This document shows positions 24,802 through 36,608 of a stretch of 64,000 bases of DNA, piece after piece. Source of the DNA: Lepidodermella squamata (Eukaryota; Gastrotricha); contig JBLDXI010000013.1 in NCBI GenBank assembly GCA_047495785.1, positions 3,844,001 through 3,908,000 on the forward strand, read 5' to 3'. Below the pieces are notes generated by a model. That model ran no database searches and was not told the DNA's origin. It was given only the letters and a program-made list of their open reading frames with translations. The position numbers and the translations under genes are program-made. Positions within the stretch are counted from its first letter, which is position 1; the number at the start of each line of letters is the position of its first letter.

Positions 24802-25636
24802 CTAAAAAACATAAGGGGATGCTGTTTCAGGAATAGCCAAAGTATGGTCCGCAACGCTAGAGGGGGCGTGGCTATGCCCATCATGGCTATGACTCAATTC
24901 ATTCAAGAACCTCATATCTATGTTAACTTGCTGTCTTAAACTGGCTGCTTGATGGCGGTTTCTACACCAGCGACACAAAACAAATGTTGCTATTGCCAGT
25001 AACATGCATATAAGCATGCATGCAATCAAGGTCTTAACCACCCAATTATCCAAGAATATTCTAGAAGAAGGCACTGCGTAAACCTTAATTTTAAACGTCA
25101 CTACTTCGTTGATAACCCCAGCTACGTGCAAAACAAAATGACGATCAAAGTTAAAAATTCCCGTTTTGTTTTTCAGTCTGAAAATATGCGAATGTGCATA
25201 GATTAGTGACTAATAAAAAGCATGTGAAATATAATTACTTGGTTATCTCGATTGACCCAGACCACTGCGCGGTTTTTGAATTAACTTGCTGGAATTCTTT
25301 AAATTCGATAATGAGATTTGACTGAGGCGTGCGCTCCAAAGGAGTAATTATCTCTGCTTTCAGCTCATAATTCAAAGATTGCGCTTCAAAGGTCAAACGA
25401 CAAATTGCTATTTTCAGCGGGCCGTTAGCTATTGTGTCACATAGGAAGCGGGCAATATTTCAGTAGTCATTAATTGTTACCGTAAACATCGAATACGTCA
25501 CTATTGCCGACAGAGATGACTTTCTTACACTTTTTCACTCCATACACGTCGCCAACGTTAACTAGAATACGTGTAGAATAGTTAATACACGGACCCTCGC
25601 AATTGAGCGAAAGACTTGCCCGAAAATGCGCCTCGG
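24802..25636 (-). CDS. Membrane protein, tandem paralog B (5' end unresolved)
   Basis: Exons 25481-25636 (upper limit tentative), 25239-25438 and 24802-25177. The ectodomain matches paralog A in order and spacing: a KC pair, then CRLTF, YELKAEI, W-x-G and FNFDR. The first shared intron is phase 1 at the same place. Paralog B has an additional intron after SGSIEITK. A transmembrane helix (VVKTLIACMLICMLLAIATF) precedes a tail of about 60 residues with His/Ser-rich sequence and no PPxY. The signal-peptide exon was not found with certainty: the frame opens at 25636 at an acceptor-like CAG, and a hydrophobic Met frame a little upstream is out of phase. Function unknown. Confidence 0.6.
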
Positions 25637-26190
25637 CTGTTTCTCAACATCAATCCGACAAAAAAGTAAGTAAGGTGAAGGTGAAGGAAAAATCTGGGCA
25701 TCGGTCGCAAAATCTTTCAATGAAATGAAAGATTCATCAGAGTTAGAGAAAATTTCAGTTTTTGAGTTCCAGCTAGTTATGGCCGAACTGCTACTGAGAC
25801 ATTCATCAATTCCTCATGAATCATAAAGGGTTCGGTCTTCGGTGGCGCAAATATGGGGAAATAGTTGAAGATTACTTATTATTATTAACCAGTGAGTCCA
25901 GTATAAGAGGGGTTCTCGGGTACATAAAATAGACAAAACGAAACAAAACGCCCTGAAACGGCACGAGCGGACATTGAGACGAAAGTGGTTTAGAAAGAAG
26001 CGCAGAAAATATCATGATGAAATTTAGTATCAGACGATTATAATGGAAAGAAAGAAGTGTGTTTTACTTTCAGCAATTGCTAAAAATTGGTTGCTGAAGT
26101 CATTGCTATGTTAAATAAAATGTCACGCATAACGAAATGCGGGGCCTTGAATCGCGAATCACAGTATTTGGTAGACGGATCACGGATCAG
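25637..26190. other. Intergenic region
   Basis: No clear gene. It may hold the missing first exon of paralog B. Confidence 0.4.
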
Positions 26191-26200
26191 CCATCAGCAG
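26191..26200. repeat. Target-site duplication, left copy
   Basis: CCATCAGCAG, repeated at 26845-26854. The exact length is 8-10 bp because the element ends overlap the duplication by a few bases. Confidence 0.85.
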
Positions 26201-26844
26201 CCGTAAGGTATTCCGGGATAGCCCCAATGTATAGTATACATCGTGTATAGCGCGCACTTGTATACTATACAACCGTATACTATACAGCGTGTATACTATA
26301 CATGAATACTATACAACCATGGAGTGCGCACTAGGTGCTTGTATACCATACATGTATACTATACAAGTTGCAACTTCTTGAGCGCGCTTCTATGCAATCT
26401 ACGCGCAATCTACACAAGAAACAGCTTTTTAAAGCTCCTGAAATTAACTATTTTCGAGCCAATCAAATTATTACTCTTCTAGACATGTCCCTCATTCCAC
26501 AGTCTGGCCACAATTCAATTTGGCTGTAAAATTCATACCTAATTTTCCCGAAGCTGAATGCTAAACGCTTGTTCATAGAGCCTAGAGCAACTACCGATTT
26601 ACTTATCTAAATTCGAATGTTAAGCAGGGGGTCATGCTTCTACCAACTTGATCTGCATTTTAGGTTTGAAAACGGCCGTAATTTTGACGTACTTGTATGG
26701 TATACAAGTGCGCGCGCGCATCCGCAGCTTGTATAGTATACATGTATAGTATACACGCTGTATAGTATACGGTTGTATAGTATACAAGTGCGCGCTATAC
26801 ACGATGTATACTATACATTGGGGCTATCCCGGAATACCTTACGG
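26201..26844. mobile_element. Mutator-like foldback element with about 104-bp perfect inverted repeats
   Basis: The element is 644 bp. The outer 104 bp at each end are perfect inverted repeats beginning CCGTAAGGTATTCCGGG, with similarity extending to about 150 bp. The repeats are themselves built from many GTATACTATAC/GTATAGTATAC palindromic words. Direct repeats of 8-10 bp flank it. Long TIRs with a 9-10 bp duplication are typical of MULE-type transposons; an 8-bp reading would suggest hAT. No transposase is present, so it is non-autonomous. It lies about 0.5 kb upstream of MCM7. Confidence 0.9.
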
Positions 26845-26854
26845 CCATCAGCAG
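26845..26854. repeat. Target-site duplication, right copy
   Basis: Perfect copy of 26191-26200. Confidence 0.85.
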
Positions 26855-27373
26855 CGCCGAGACCCCGAATCGAGATGATCGCAGGGGAACTTCGAAGATT
26901 TTCCACCAACAAAAACGGAATCCCGCTAATTTAGTCAAATTATTATGACACTAAAATAATTTAATTCTCGTGATGATTTTATGTTAATCTAATTGTTATG
27001 ATAAGATAATTTTTTGTTTAGCCTAGAAAAAGGGCGCGAATCTTGAAAAGTGCCCGCCAGTTTGAAGTTCCGCCCTTGGCATTTCGAAAACGCAATGGCT
27101 GCCAACTTGCACTTGATTCGTGATGTCCTAGTGCCAATCTCCCAAGTCCGAGTGGAGCGGTGGGCTGTGCGCTCTGCAGAATTTTTATTTACTTATTTTT
27201 CGTATTTCCGATAATATGATTGATTGACGCCTTCGATCTGTTCTACCGAAGAATGTCGAATGTCAACTATCAACTAGTCACTAAAAAGCGTCAACTGATG
27301 GTTGAAGATTAGCGTTATTTGAAGACTTGCATTTTCTGACTGTAGGAGTTACAGAGACAATATTATATTCAGA
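26855..27373 (+). promoter_or_regulatory. MCM7 upstream region with E2F-like site
   Basis: GGCGCGAA at 27033-27040 is the complement of the E2F consensus TTCGCGCC. MCM genes are classical E2F targets. A pyrimidine/AT-rich acceptor (AG at 27371-27372) lies one base before the ATG. Confidence 0.35.
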
Positions 27374-29906
27374 ATGCAGGCGCGCCGCAACTATGTGGAA
27401 GATAAAGGTATCTAATTAATTGAATATTTGTTCATTAATACATCCCGAATCTGTGTAATTTAGAAAAGCTGGGTACTTTCTTGCGAGAGTTTCACAGCAG
27501 CTCTGGGGATATGAACAAGCAGTTTAAATACACGAATATTCTGGTATGATTTGTCTGTTATACGATAATGACGTTGCCTTACAAGCCGATTTTAAACAGA
27601 CCCAAGCCGCTAACGAAGATCTGTCGCAGATCTCCATTGACTTGGACGACGTGGCTGATTTCGATGCCAATCTCGCCGATGCTATCTCGGGGAACGTTCT
27701 CCGCTATAAGCAGATGTTTTACGATGTGATCGACGATATGCTACCCAAGTATCGCACCAAGGAGGTTCAACCGGCAAATCCCCTTGACTTCTACATCGCT
27801 CATCAAATGCAAGCTGCTGAACGTGACAAATTGCGCGAAGAAGCTGCAGCTGGCAACGTTCAACAAGCCCCTAAGAAGCCGTATGGTAACCTGCCTCCTG
27901 AATTGGTGCGAAAATTGTGAGCTTGTTACATTGCGTATATTTTATTTCACTGACGAGCCTTGAATTTCAGCGATATCAACATTAAACCTCATTGGCACAG
28001 CAAATCTCTTGCCATTCGCGATGTTCGTTCCGCTCAAATTGGTCACCTTATTTCAGCTCGCGGCATTGTCACTCGTGTCAGTGAAGTCAAGCCCCTTCTT
28101 CGAGTCGCAACTTACACTTGCGAAAACTGCGGTGGCAACACTCATCAGCCTATTTCAGGCCTATCGTTCACACCTCTCAACGTTTGCCCTAGCGAAGTTT
28201 GCAAGGCCAATGTTTCGAAGGCTCAACAATCGCGGCTTGTTTTTGAGACTCGCGCTTCTAAGTTCGTCAAATTTCAAGAAGTCAAAATTCAAGAACATGT
28301 AAGTAACGAAAGTAAAATTCAAGGAATACTTAATTGAACGATTTGTATTTTAGACCGACCAAGTTCCAGTTGGTAATGTGCCTCGCAGTCTGACTGTATA
28401 CTGCTCTGGAAATAACACTGATATTTTGCAACCCGGTGATCACGTTTTGATCTCTGGCGCTTATCTGCCTGCGCCACGTGCCGGTTTCCAGCAAGTCCAG
28501 GCCGGTTTATTGACCGACGCCTACCTGGAAGCGGACACTATTGTCAAAGTAAACAAAAGCAATGACCAAATGGGCGACAGCGAGGAAATGACTCAAGATG
28601 AGCTGGACGTTATCCACTCTAGCGAAAACATTTACGAGCGACTTGCCTCTAGCATTGCGCCTGAAATCTACGGCCATGAAGACGTGAAGAAAGCGCTGTT
28701 GCTCCTTCTAGTCGGTGGTTCTGATTCGAAAGTCCAGGGCATGAAGATTCGCGGTAACATCAACATTTGTTTGATGGGCGATCCTGGTGTTGCTAAATCT
28801 CAACTCCTGTCCTACATCGACCGTATTTCTCCCCGCAGTCAATACACAACTGGCCGAGGTTCCAGCGGTGTTGGTTTGACCGCCGCCGTCCTGAAAGATC
28901 CGTTGACTGGCGAGATGGTGCTGGAAGGTGGTGCCCTAGTCCTCGCTGACCGCGGTGTTTGCTGCATCGACGAGTTCGATAAATTGCTCGAGGTCGACCG
29001 TGTCGCTATTCACGAAGTTATGGAGCAGCAAACCGTTTCGATTGCGAAGGCCGGTATTCTAACGACCCTCAACGCTCGAGTTTCGATTCTAGCAGCTGCT
29101 AACCCTGCTTTTGGTCGTTACAACCCGAAGCGAACTCTCGAGGAAAATATTCAACTTCCAGCCGCCTTATTGTCGCGTTTCGATCTTCTGTGGCTTATTC
29201 AAGATAAGGCTGATCGCGAGAATGACATTCGCTTGGCTAAGCACGTCGCCTACGTCCATCAACACAATGCAAACCCGCCGCGCGAGTTCGAACCGCTTGA
29301 TATGAAGTTGATTCGTAAATACATTGCTCTATGCAAGAATCACACCCCGGTCATCCCGCCGGCCCTGAGCAACTACATCGCCGGCGCCTATGTCTCCCTG
29401 CGCCGAGACGCTCGTGGCGCGAAAGACTCGACTTACACCTCGGCTCGTATCGTCCTCGCGGTTTGCCGTCTCGCCACTGCCCTCGCTCGTCTTCGTTTGC
29501 TGGATGAAGTCGATAAGATGGACGTTGACGAGGCGCTGCGTTTGTTGGAATCGTCGCGCGAGTCGTTGGCTGTTACGAAAATGCGAGCGGCTGCTCATCG
29601 CAAGAACATCGATACCCATGGCCAGATTTACACGCATATCCGCGAGTTGGTCGATCAACAAGCCGCTGAACAGGCTGATTCAATGGAAGTCGATGGCAGC
29701 ACTCAGAAAGAAATCTCAATCAACACGGTATGTTCTAAAATTATTAAGGTGGAATTTTTCGATAACGTCCTATTTTTCAGGTTTACTCGCGTTTGACCGC
29801 CCTTGGCTTCAACCAGGTGCAAATCGATGCTGCGATTGATCAGTACGAAAAGCTGGACGTTTGGTACCTGAACCAGCAGCGCTCTCGCCTCACCTTTGCT
29901 GCCTGA
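27374..29906 (+). CDS. MCM7: DNA replication licensing factor MCM7
   Basis: Six exons: 27374-27407, 27464-27543, 27600-27916, 27971-28298, 28354-29727 and 29781-29906. They give 752 aa (human 719). MCM7 is a subunit of the MCM2-7 replicative helicase. Seen are the N-terminal KQFKYTNIL region, the C4 zinc finger (CENC to CPSEVC), Walker [12 protein letters not shown], Walker B CIDEFDK, the [20 protein letters not shown] arginine-finger region, and a C-terminal winged-helix-like exon. The block [19 protein letters not shown] is MCM7-like rather than a generic MCM sequence. The conserved Gly in human GGVDQS is followed here by SDSK. The gene looks intact. Confidence 0.97.
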
Positions 29907-30987
29907 GAACTCCATGATAATTTCTTGCTCTGTAATTCTTTTGCCAATATGTGTGTTATCTTTTTGTCTCCATAACATTCATTCCGTGACAACTATTTCG
30001 TTTTTTGTCTTATTAATTCTTCGCATCGTTTTGGAGCTTAATCTCGTCAATGTTTTTATGTCTCTCTGCCAAACTGCTGGTTTCAAGTTTTTTTTGATCG
30101 ACGTTTGATCGATTCGAGTTTTAGGCATGATAATGACCGGTTGCATGCGATTTCCTAGTAAAACAATCCTGGTGTCATAAAATGGTCTCTTTGTCACAAG
30201 TTCTCCTGGGTTCGATGCTCAAGGTTGAATTCAGATATCGATTAGAAATTGCCCGTGATTAAATTGGTAAAGAATTAAAGCAGTCTGCCAGAAACGTGGA
30301 ATGCCATCGAAGGCCACAATGCTAATTTTGAGCGAGTCGAACTGTTCTGGGACAGGAATATCAATGCCGGAAGTGCCATTAATAAGGAACCTTTCCAACT
30401 GTTGAATGAAATACGAACTTCAAATGAGACCAGTTTATATTGGGAAAAAGTGATTCCGAAAACCCAGCGTAAAAAGTAGATTAACCCAACGTACTGGGTT
30501 CTTCAGTCATCTGGAATCCATATCTGGACAGAATGACAGTAATAATTTCAGCGGGCCAGCTCGCCTGAAATTTAATTTCAAAAATTTCAATTTGATGGAA
30601 ATATGGCGATTTCTTATCAATAAATGAAACCCACTTACAGGAAATCTGCTTTGATTTAGCTTCAGCTTTCGAACGGTACCCCATTCAAGGGGCCTCCACC
30701 CTGCTACAACTTTCGAATCTTGCCACGCCGAATTCGCCCCATTTTGGCATGTCAAAAGTGAATGTGATACAAATTTCATACTGTGCTGTGACCAGCTGTG
30801 CCAAGTCTTTCCAAGCTAAACGTGGTGTTGAAACAGGGTAAATATATATTGAAAAATTGAGCACGCGACTACCTCCCGGTGCAACTGAACCACACTACAT
30901 TGACTTCACTTGTTTCTGGGCTATCAAACAACCAGAATAAGTCTCACTTTTTGAACAGCCCAGACATCAGAATAACGTTCAAACAAA
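29907..30987. other. Intergenic region
   Basis: MCM7 3' flank and promoter of the first protease gene. No further gene seen. Confidence 0.45.
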
Positions 30988-33900
30988 ATGGGCTCAAAAC
31001 ATTGCCTCTTACTACTATTAATTTTTTATACTATTGTTGAAGTTACTTTTGCGGGTCCTCGCAACAATTATCGAGGTAATAATTTAACGTTTAATAGCTC
31101 AGATTTGAACTTGAATTGCCCCCTTGAATACTCGATCCTAGATGATGAAATTTACACCTAATTTTTGCTTCCTACAGCACGGCGAGATACCCAGCCTTAT
31201 CATGGCATTTGTTCTGGCGACAACATTGTTGACCTATCATCGATAACTTATGGCGAGCTTCTGAGCCACCAATTCGAAGGTTCCCTCGCCAACCAAACGG
31301 AAAAAATCGACAATCCTCTTCCATTGAGGTGTTCATGGCAATTGAATCTAGGTTCTGCCAGCCCGGACGATAAGGCTTTCATCAAACTAGAATTTCACGA
31401 TTTCGACATTCCGTACGAGGCTGATTTTAATGTAGACGATATCTCAGTCGAGACCACTAACATTACCGAGCTGCTTTGCGAGCAGAATTACGTCAAAATC
31501 CAGTCAAATGAAGGACAGGATACTGAATTACTCGGCATTCATTGCGGGGGCGGTTTCATCTCACCCTACAATGTACCAATTGGTAGTTCGGTGACGATTT
31601 CGGTCCTAATTTCCGAGCCTTTCCGAGGATTCCGAATTGAATTCAAGCGCCTATCAGCTAAGGATCGGGCTGAATCTGGCATTGATGAGTTTGCAATTTG
31701 CCCGAGAAATAATTCTTTCGCTTGCCCGGATCCAGCACTCGGCATCAGTTGCTTACCGAATGAATTCAAGGTATTGCTTATCGATTCTCAATCCTATTAT
31801 TCATGTAATTAAATCATTTTTCAGTGCGATGGTTCTAAAGATTGCAAAAATGGCGAGGATGAGTCATCATGCGAAGCTGGCCCTTTGACAAGAAGCGATC
31901 TTGCCGATGAGTCATTTCAAACAGGCAAAACTGGGGTGATACGTTCTATGGGCTATCCCTCCAGTCCTTACTCGAACAACGCTCGACGCCGATGGCGAAT
32001 CCTAACGCCGACTGGAATGGTAATTAAATTTTTTACCAGTCTATAATTTATTTTAATTATTTTACCTTAAAGCACATCAAAATCGAATTCAACACGAAAA
32101 AATTTGGCATCGAAATGTCGGACGATGCGCTTGCCGAAGATTGCCTGCACGACAAATTGTCGTTTTTCGTTGTCGAAAAGAAATTCGTCGAGCCCGTTAG
32201 ACTGATTGGAACAGTTTGCGGCGCCTTTCCGCCAAATGCTACAGTTGTTCCTACTAACGAGCTGTTGGTCGAATTTGAGACTGACGCCGAAAACGCGTAC
32301 GACGGTTTCGAATTTACTTGGACGGCGGTGAAGGAGAACAAAAGTTTGGAACGGCCATCTGAACGGGCTGATTTGGTACACGTTTATGAAATTCCTGAAA
32401 ACGAGGAAGAGGTTGGCGGGGAGGCACCGACTGATAACGAGGAAATTCCGATTGAGCCGTCAGATGACGGCGATAATACGGAAGATCCAACCTCGAATGG
32501 GGACGACGATGGCGAGAATGATGGTAGGATTGCTGACGGAAATCACGACGAGGATGGGGAAAGGAGTGACGGCACAATTACGTATGACACGGGCGAACCA
32601 GAAGACCCAAAACAAAAGGGAGGCTGGCCCGTAAAGAAGAAGGTATTTTTGAACCCTAGACAATTTTTTATCACTGAGGACTAAAATTCCCTCCCAGTTA
32701 TCAGAATTTAAACTCTTTTTACTGTGGATAAGGAACCCTTGGACACTTTAGGCAGGTTATCAAGTTTTCAGGGTTGAAACTGAAAAACATGGGATTTTAA
32801 AGTTTTTAATTGTGTTTATTTTCTGAAGACGACCGTAAAGCCTGCTACTGTCGTTGGAGATGTTGGAAATCGCCAGCAAGGTACGAAAAGAGTGCCAAAC
32901 CCTTGCGCTGGCGGTGGAGTGGCCTATCACGCCCGCAGCGGCATGATCAGCAGCCCCGAGAATATCGCGCCTGGAGTCGTCAAGTGCCATTGGCGCCTAG
33001 ACCCCCGCCTGCCAGCCGGTTCGTACCAGCAAGCCATCGGCATCCGCTTCTACGACTTTGCGATCGACCCGCGCCATACCGACTGCTCGAAGCCTATTCT
33101 TACCATCGAGTTTGTTTCCCCCAAGGATAACAAAATTGTCAAAGTTGCATACTCCTGTGGTGCCAAATTTCCGCCATTTGAAGAGGAAGAAAAAGCTACA
33201 ACCTCTCGGCCTCTTGAGATATATTTCTACCCTAATGGGATGAAGCACAGATTTTCTATGGGTTTCATTGTCCTAGCGACTCGTAATAAGCCAAATGGTG
33301 GTTCAAACATCAGGCCCACTCCCCCTCCTAGCCGTCCGACCTTCATGCTGTCGAAGAATTGCGGCCGATCGAACGCTCTGCCACCAGCGATCGGTGTTCG
33401 CTCGGGGCCTTCGCAACGAATCGTTGGAGGCATTCAAGCTGGTAGAGGGGCTTGGAAATGGACCGTTTCTCTGGCTTTTCGTGGCCTGCACTGGTGCGGG
33501 GCTTCAATTCTCAACAGAAGTATTAATTTATAATTTTTTGTCTCTGGAAACTTTATTCTTTATTTTTATTAGGGTGGATTGTCACGGCCGCTCATTGTTT
33601 CAGACAAGAGCCGTTAAACCGCAAAAAGGGCTGGGAGGTGGTCATTGGTCGGCATGGTAAATTCGATAATATAGCTTTCGATAGCAAATCGCCGCTGCTG
33701 AAACCGAAAATCAAGCACATCATGATACACAGAAATTACGCGAAGCCCCCGAATATCAAACAAAGTGACATCGCTCTCATTCTACTCGAAGAAGGGGTAA
33801 TTTTTAAATAATAAAACCTTCAAGCAGGGTCAAAGTGGAGGTATAGCGCCTGCCGTATTTTGTGATTTTATGAAAAATGTTAAATGTATTAAAAAAAAGT

Positions 33901-34624
33901 TGGAAAATCTGACCTTCAAGTTTTAAAAATTTGTGAATTTGGGTTCCACCACTTGATTTTTCCGATTATTTATGATTCCCAAGCTTTCGTTACTTGATCG
34001 ATGCCTCTTTGGGCCAAAGCTTCAGATTTAGAATTGAAAGGAATTTTGTTCGGCCTTAAATAATTATTCATCGATTATTATTTTTGTACATGCAGATCCC
34101 AGCAACTCATTTGGGGGAATCCATTTGCCTGCCTAGTCGAGATGTACACCTAACCGACAGGTGCATGGTTGTTGGCTGGGGCGACACCAAAAATTCAGGC
34201 AGCGAGAACGTGCTGAAAGAGGCTGCGATGCCGATTGTCGATAACAACGTGTGCAGAGGCATGAACACGAATTACCAGGCTCAAGTTTTACCATCTATGA
34301 TTTGCGCCGGCTACCAGCAGGGCGGCGTCGATTCGTGCCAGGGTGACTCTGGCGGGCCGTTGCATTGCTACATCAACGGGCGGTGGGAACTCCAAGGCAT
34401 TGTTTCGTTCGGCAAAGGATGCGCCGGCAAAAATGCACCTGGCGTTTACACGGTACGATTTTTTTTATTTAAATCGACTTCAGCCAAATTTAATTCGGAA
34501 AATTTCATTTTTAACTCTGTTTCAGCGCGTCTGGCTTTATATGGATTGGATCGAAAAAGTTACTACCGGCTTTACCAGATCGCAGCGATCGATCGACTAT
34601 GAAGATTACGTTTTGCTCGACTAA
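30988..34624 (+). CDS. Secreted CUB-LDLa-CUB-CUB-trypsin serine protease, copy 1
   Basis: Eight exons: 30988-31075, 31178-31770, 31825-32019, 32073-32642, 32829-33519, 33573-33796, 34096-34452 and 34526-34624; 938 aa. Order: signal peptide (about 1-24), CUB (about 36-220), LDL-receptor class A repeat ([16 protein letters not shown], from 228), a second CUB (about 260-365), an acidic low-complexity linker (about 375-480), a third CUB-like domain starting CAGGGVAYH, the activation site RIVGG, and an S1 domain. The catalytic triad is His in TAAHC (about 720), Asp in SDIAL (about 778) and Ser in GDSGG (about 872). Asp at about 866 fills the trypsin specificity position, so cleavage after Lys/Arg is expected. 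Substrate unknown. Paralog of 38987-43006. Confidence 0.9.
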
Positions 34625-35867
34625 AAAAATCGCCACTAGAAAAACGAAGCCAGCTTTCATTCTCTCTTACAAACAAAAGTTTGTGTTGTTGGAATATTTC
34701 TCCTTATGATCACCTTTGTTTTGTGAAATTTGAATAAAAATTAATAAATATTCGTCTGTAAGTACGCCAGAAAATTTCTGAGTTGAATTTCCGAGATAAG
34801 TCGTCATTAATTTTTCACGAGAAATGTTGATAGCTCTCGAGAAACAAATGGCCTGATTCAATGGTTAATGGAGAAACAAATGGTCAGCTGATTCATCATC
34901 GCTTGGAGGTAAAGTGAACAAAATAATCGCTTCCTTTTTTTAACGGTTTCGAGACGGTTTCGATCATTTTTCTGCGGGTTTGGTTGGCGGATTCAGACAG
35001 AGGAAATCACGAAGAATACGCTGGTTCTTTTTTCGGAGTTTTTATAGAAATCTTAACTGGTTTTATTTACGAAAATAAAATTAATTTTTGTGATCAAATT
35101 GAAGCAGTTTATTAACGGTCAGCCCACCATCATGGCCCACATTTCGATACTTGGAGCTTGGAGCGCGTTTGGATTTTCCAGGAATTTTAGAAATAAGTCT
35201 CCCGCTCTACAAAAACTGGAGGTTCCATTCTACAATCTTTGCTGACAGCACGGACGCTATACACCCACATGGCACATGGCCCGTGTCGAAAAATCTTCTC
35301 CAAGTTGGCACCTGTCACCCTAAAATTCTTCTGCATTTATCTTTACCTCCAAGCGCCGATGAATCAGCTGACCATCTGACTACCTTTTCACCCTTTTCTT
35401 GTGAGTAATCAGTCTATTGTAAATTATGTCAATGGACACGTCGCAAAAGAAAGAGGCCTGTTGCGTCACCAAATTTCGGGGTGACTGGGCGCTAATAAAA
35501 ATAATGTACTTGAACAATTCAAAAATATAACCCAACTTAAATAAATATAAGGGCCCTTTTTATACGGCATATTCTAAATATACCGCAGTGTCTCATTTCA
35601 CTTTTTCATCTATGCTTCAAGTCTACCAATCTATCAATAGGTAACGAATAATAGTCATTGACAGATCAATGGCGAGATTGATGATTTATATCGAGCGCAT
35701 GCAAGCACCCCAAAAAACAGTCGCTTTTTTGCGCGTGCCAGCATGAGCCACATCGATTTATCACTGACTAATATTCGTTTTACATACCTCTTTATACTCT
35801 GTAGGTACTTCTTCCCACCCTTTGTAATACACGTAGTTGTCATAATCTTGTTGTAACCAAACAAACA
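34625..35867. other. Intergenic region
   Basis: 3' flank of protease copy 1 and 5' flank of the C19orf12-like gene. No gene seen. Confidence 0.45.
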
Positions 35868-36608
35868 ATGAATACTGCCTTACAACAAGCTTTAACTTTC
35901 GGTTTAGCAACTGGTCTGCCGGCTGGAGCTTCGCATTACTGTTTCGGTCCGAAAGGAATATTTCTCGGCGAGTTCATCTTCGCTAACATTATTAACATGT
36001 ATTAATAGTTCGTTTTTAAAAAAAGGTACTGCCGCTGGGATTGCATGGCTCCCGCAAATGCAACCCTTGATAACAAAGGTCGCAGACCGTTTTCTGTCTT
36101 CGGATTACCTGGAAACTGCTGCCCTCAAGGAGAAAACTGTAGAAATATGTGAGGGACTTGCGAATTGCGTCTGTGATCCGACATTTTTAATGGCACCTTC
36201 TGGACCCGCCATGTTTGATCTCATGATGAAATATAATACATCTCCTTCACCTCATCACTTTCGCGTCATTGCTCTCGCTGCTGCGGAACATGCTCGTCAC
36301 AAAATAGCCCCGGCGCTTCTAACAACATTGATAGTCTTCTCAGGAACTGCTCTGGGTACTTTGGCAGGTCCAATTGGAACCGTTGCAGGTATATATACTT
36401 CATTAATTTCAAAGTGAAATAATGAAGGTATTTGATAAATCATTTCACAGGCGCTGGTGTTGGTTCGCTTTTGGCTTACAAAGTTGCTATGCGCGGGGAT
36501 CCAGTTACTCTGGCTTTAAATTTACTGCGAAAGTTGACGAATGAAGAAAGAGAGCAATTCGCCTATGCGCTACGACTAATTGCTGAACAGATTCGCGCTA
36601 CACAGTAG
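35868..36608 (+). CDS. C19orf12-like membrane protein with glycine-zipper segment
   Basis: Three exons: 35868-35946, 36026-36388 and 36451-36608; 199 aa. The C-terminal half carries a hydrophobic Gly-rich hairpin (LLTTLIVFSGTALGTLAG then PIGTVAGAGVGSLLAYKVAM) followed by an amphipathic segment with LTNEEREQFAYAL. Order and spacing resemble human C19orf12 (glycine-zipper hairpin, then LPPAEQQRLF), a mitochondria/ER-associated protein of unclear function. The N-terminal 100 residues are longer than in the human protein and contain CEGLANCVC. The first intron ends in an A-rich acceptor, so the first exon is the least certain. Family call is by pattern only. Confidence 0.6.

Noticed and set aside
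25590-25720. Signal-peptide exon of membrane paralog B (hydrophobic Met frame)
   Set aside because: It runs out of phase with the conserved exon, and the only bridging introns would be under 35 nt; left unresolved.
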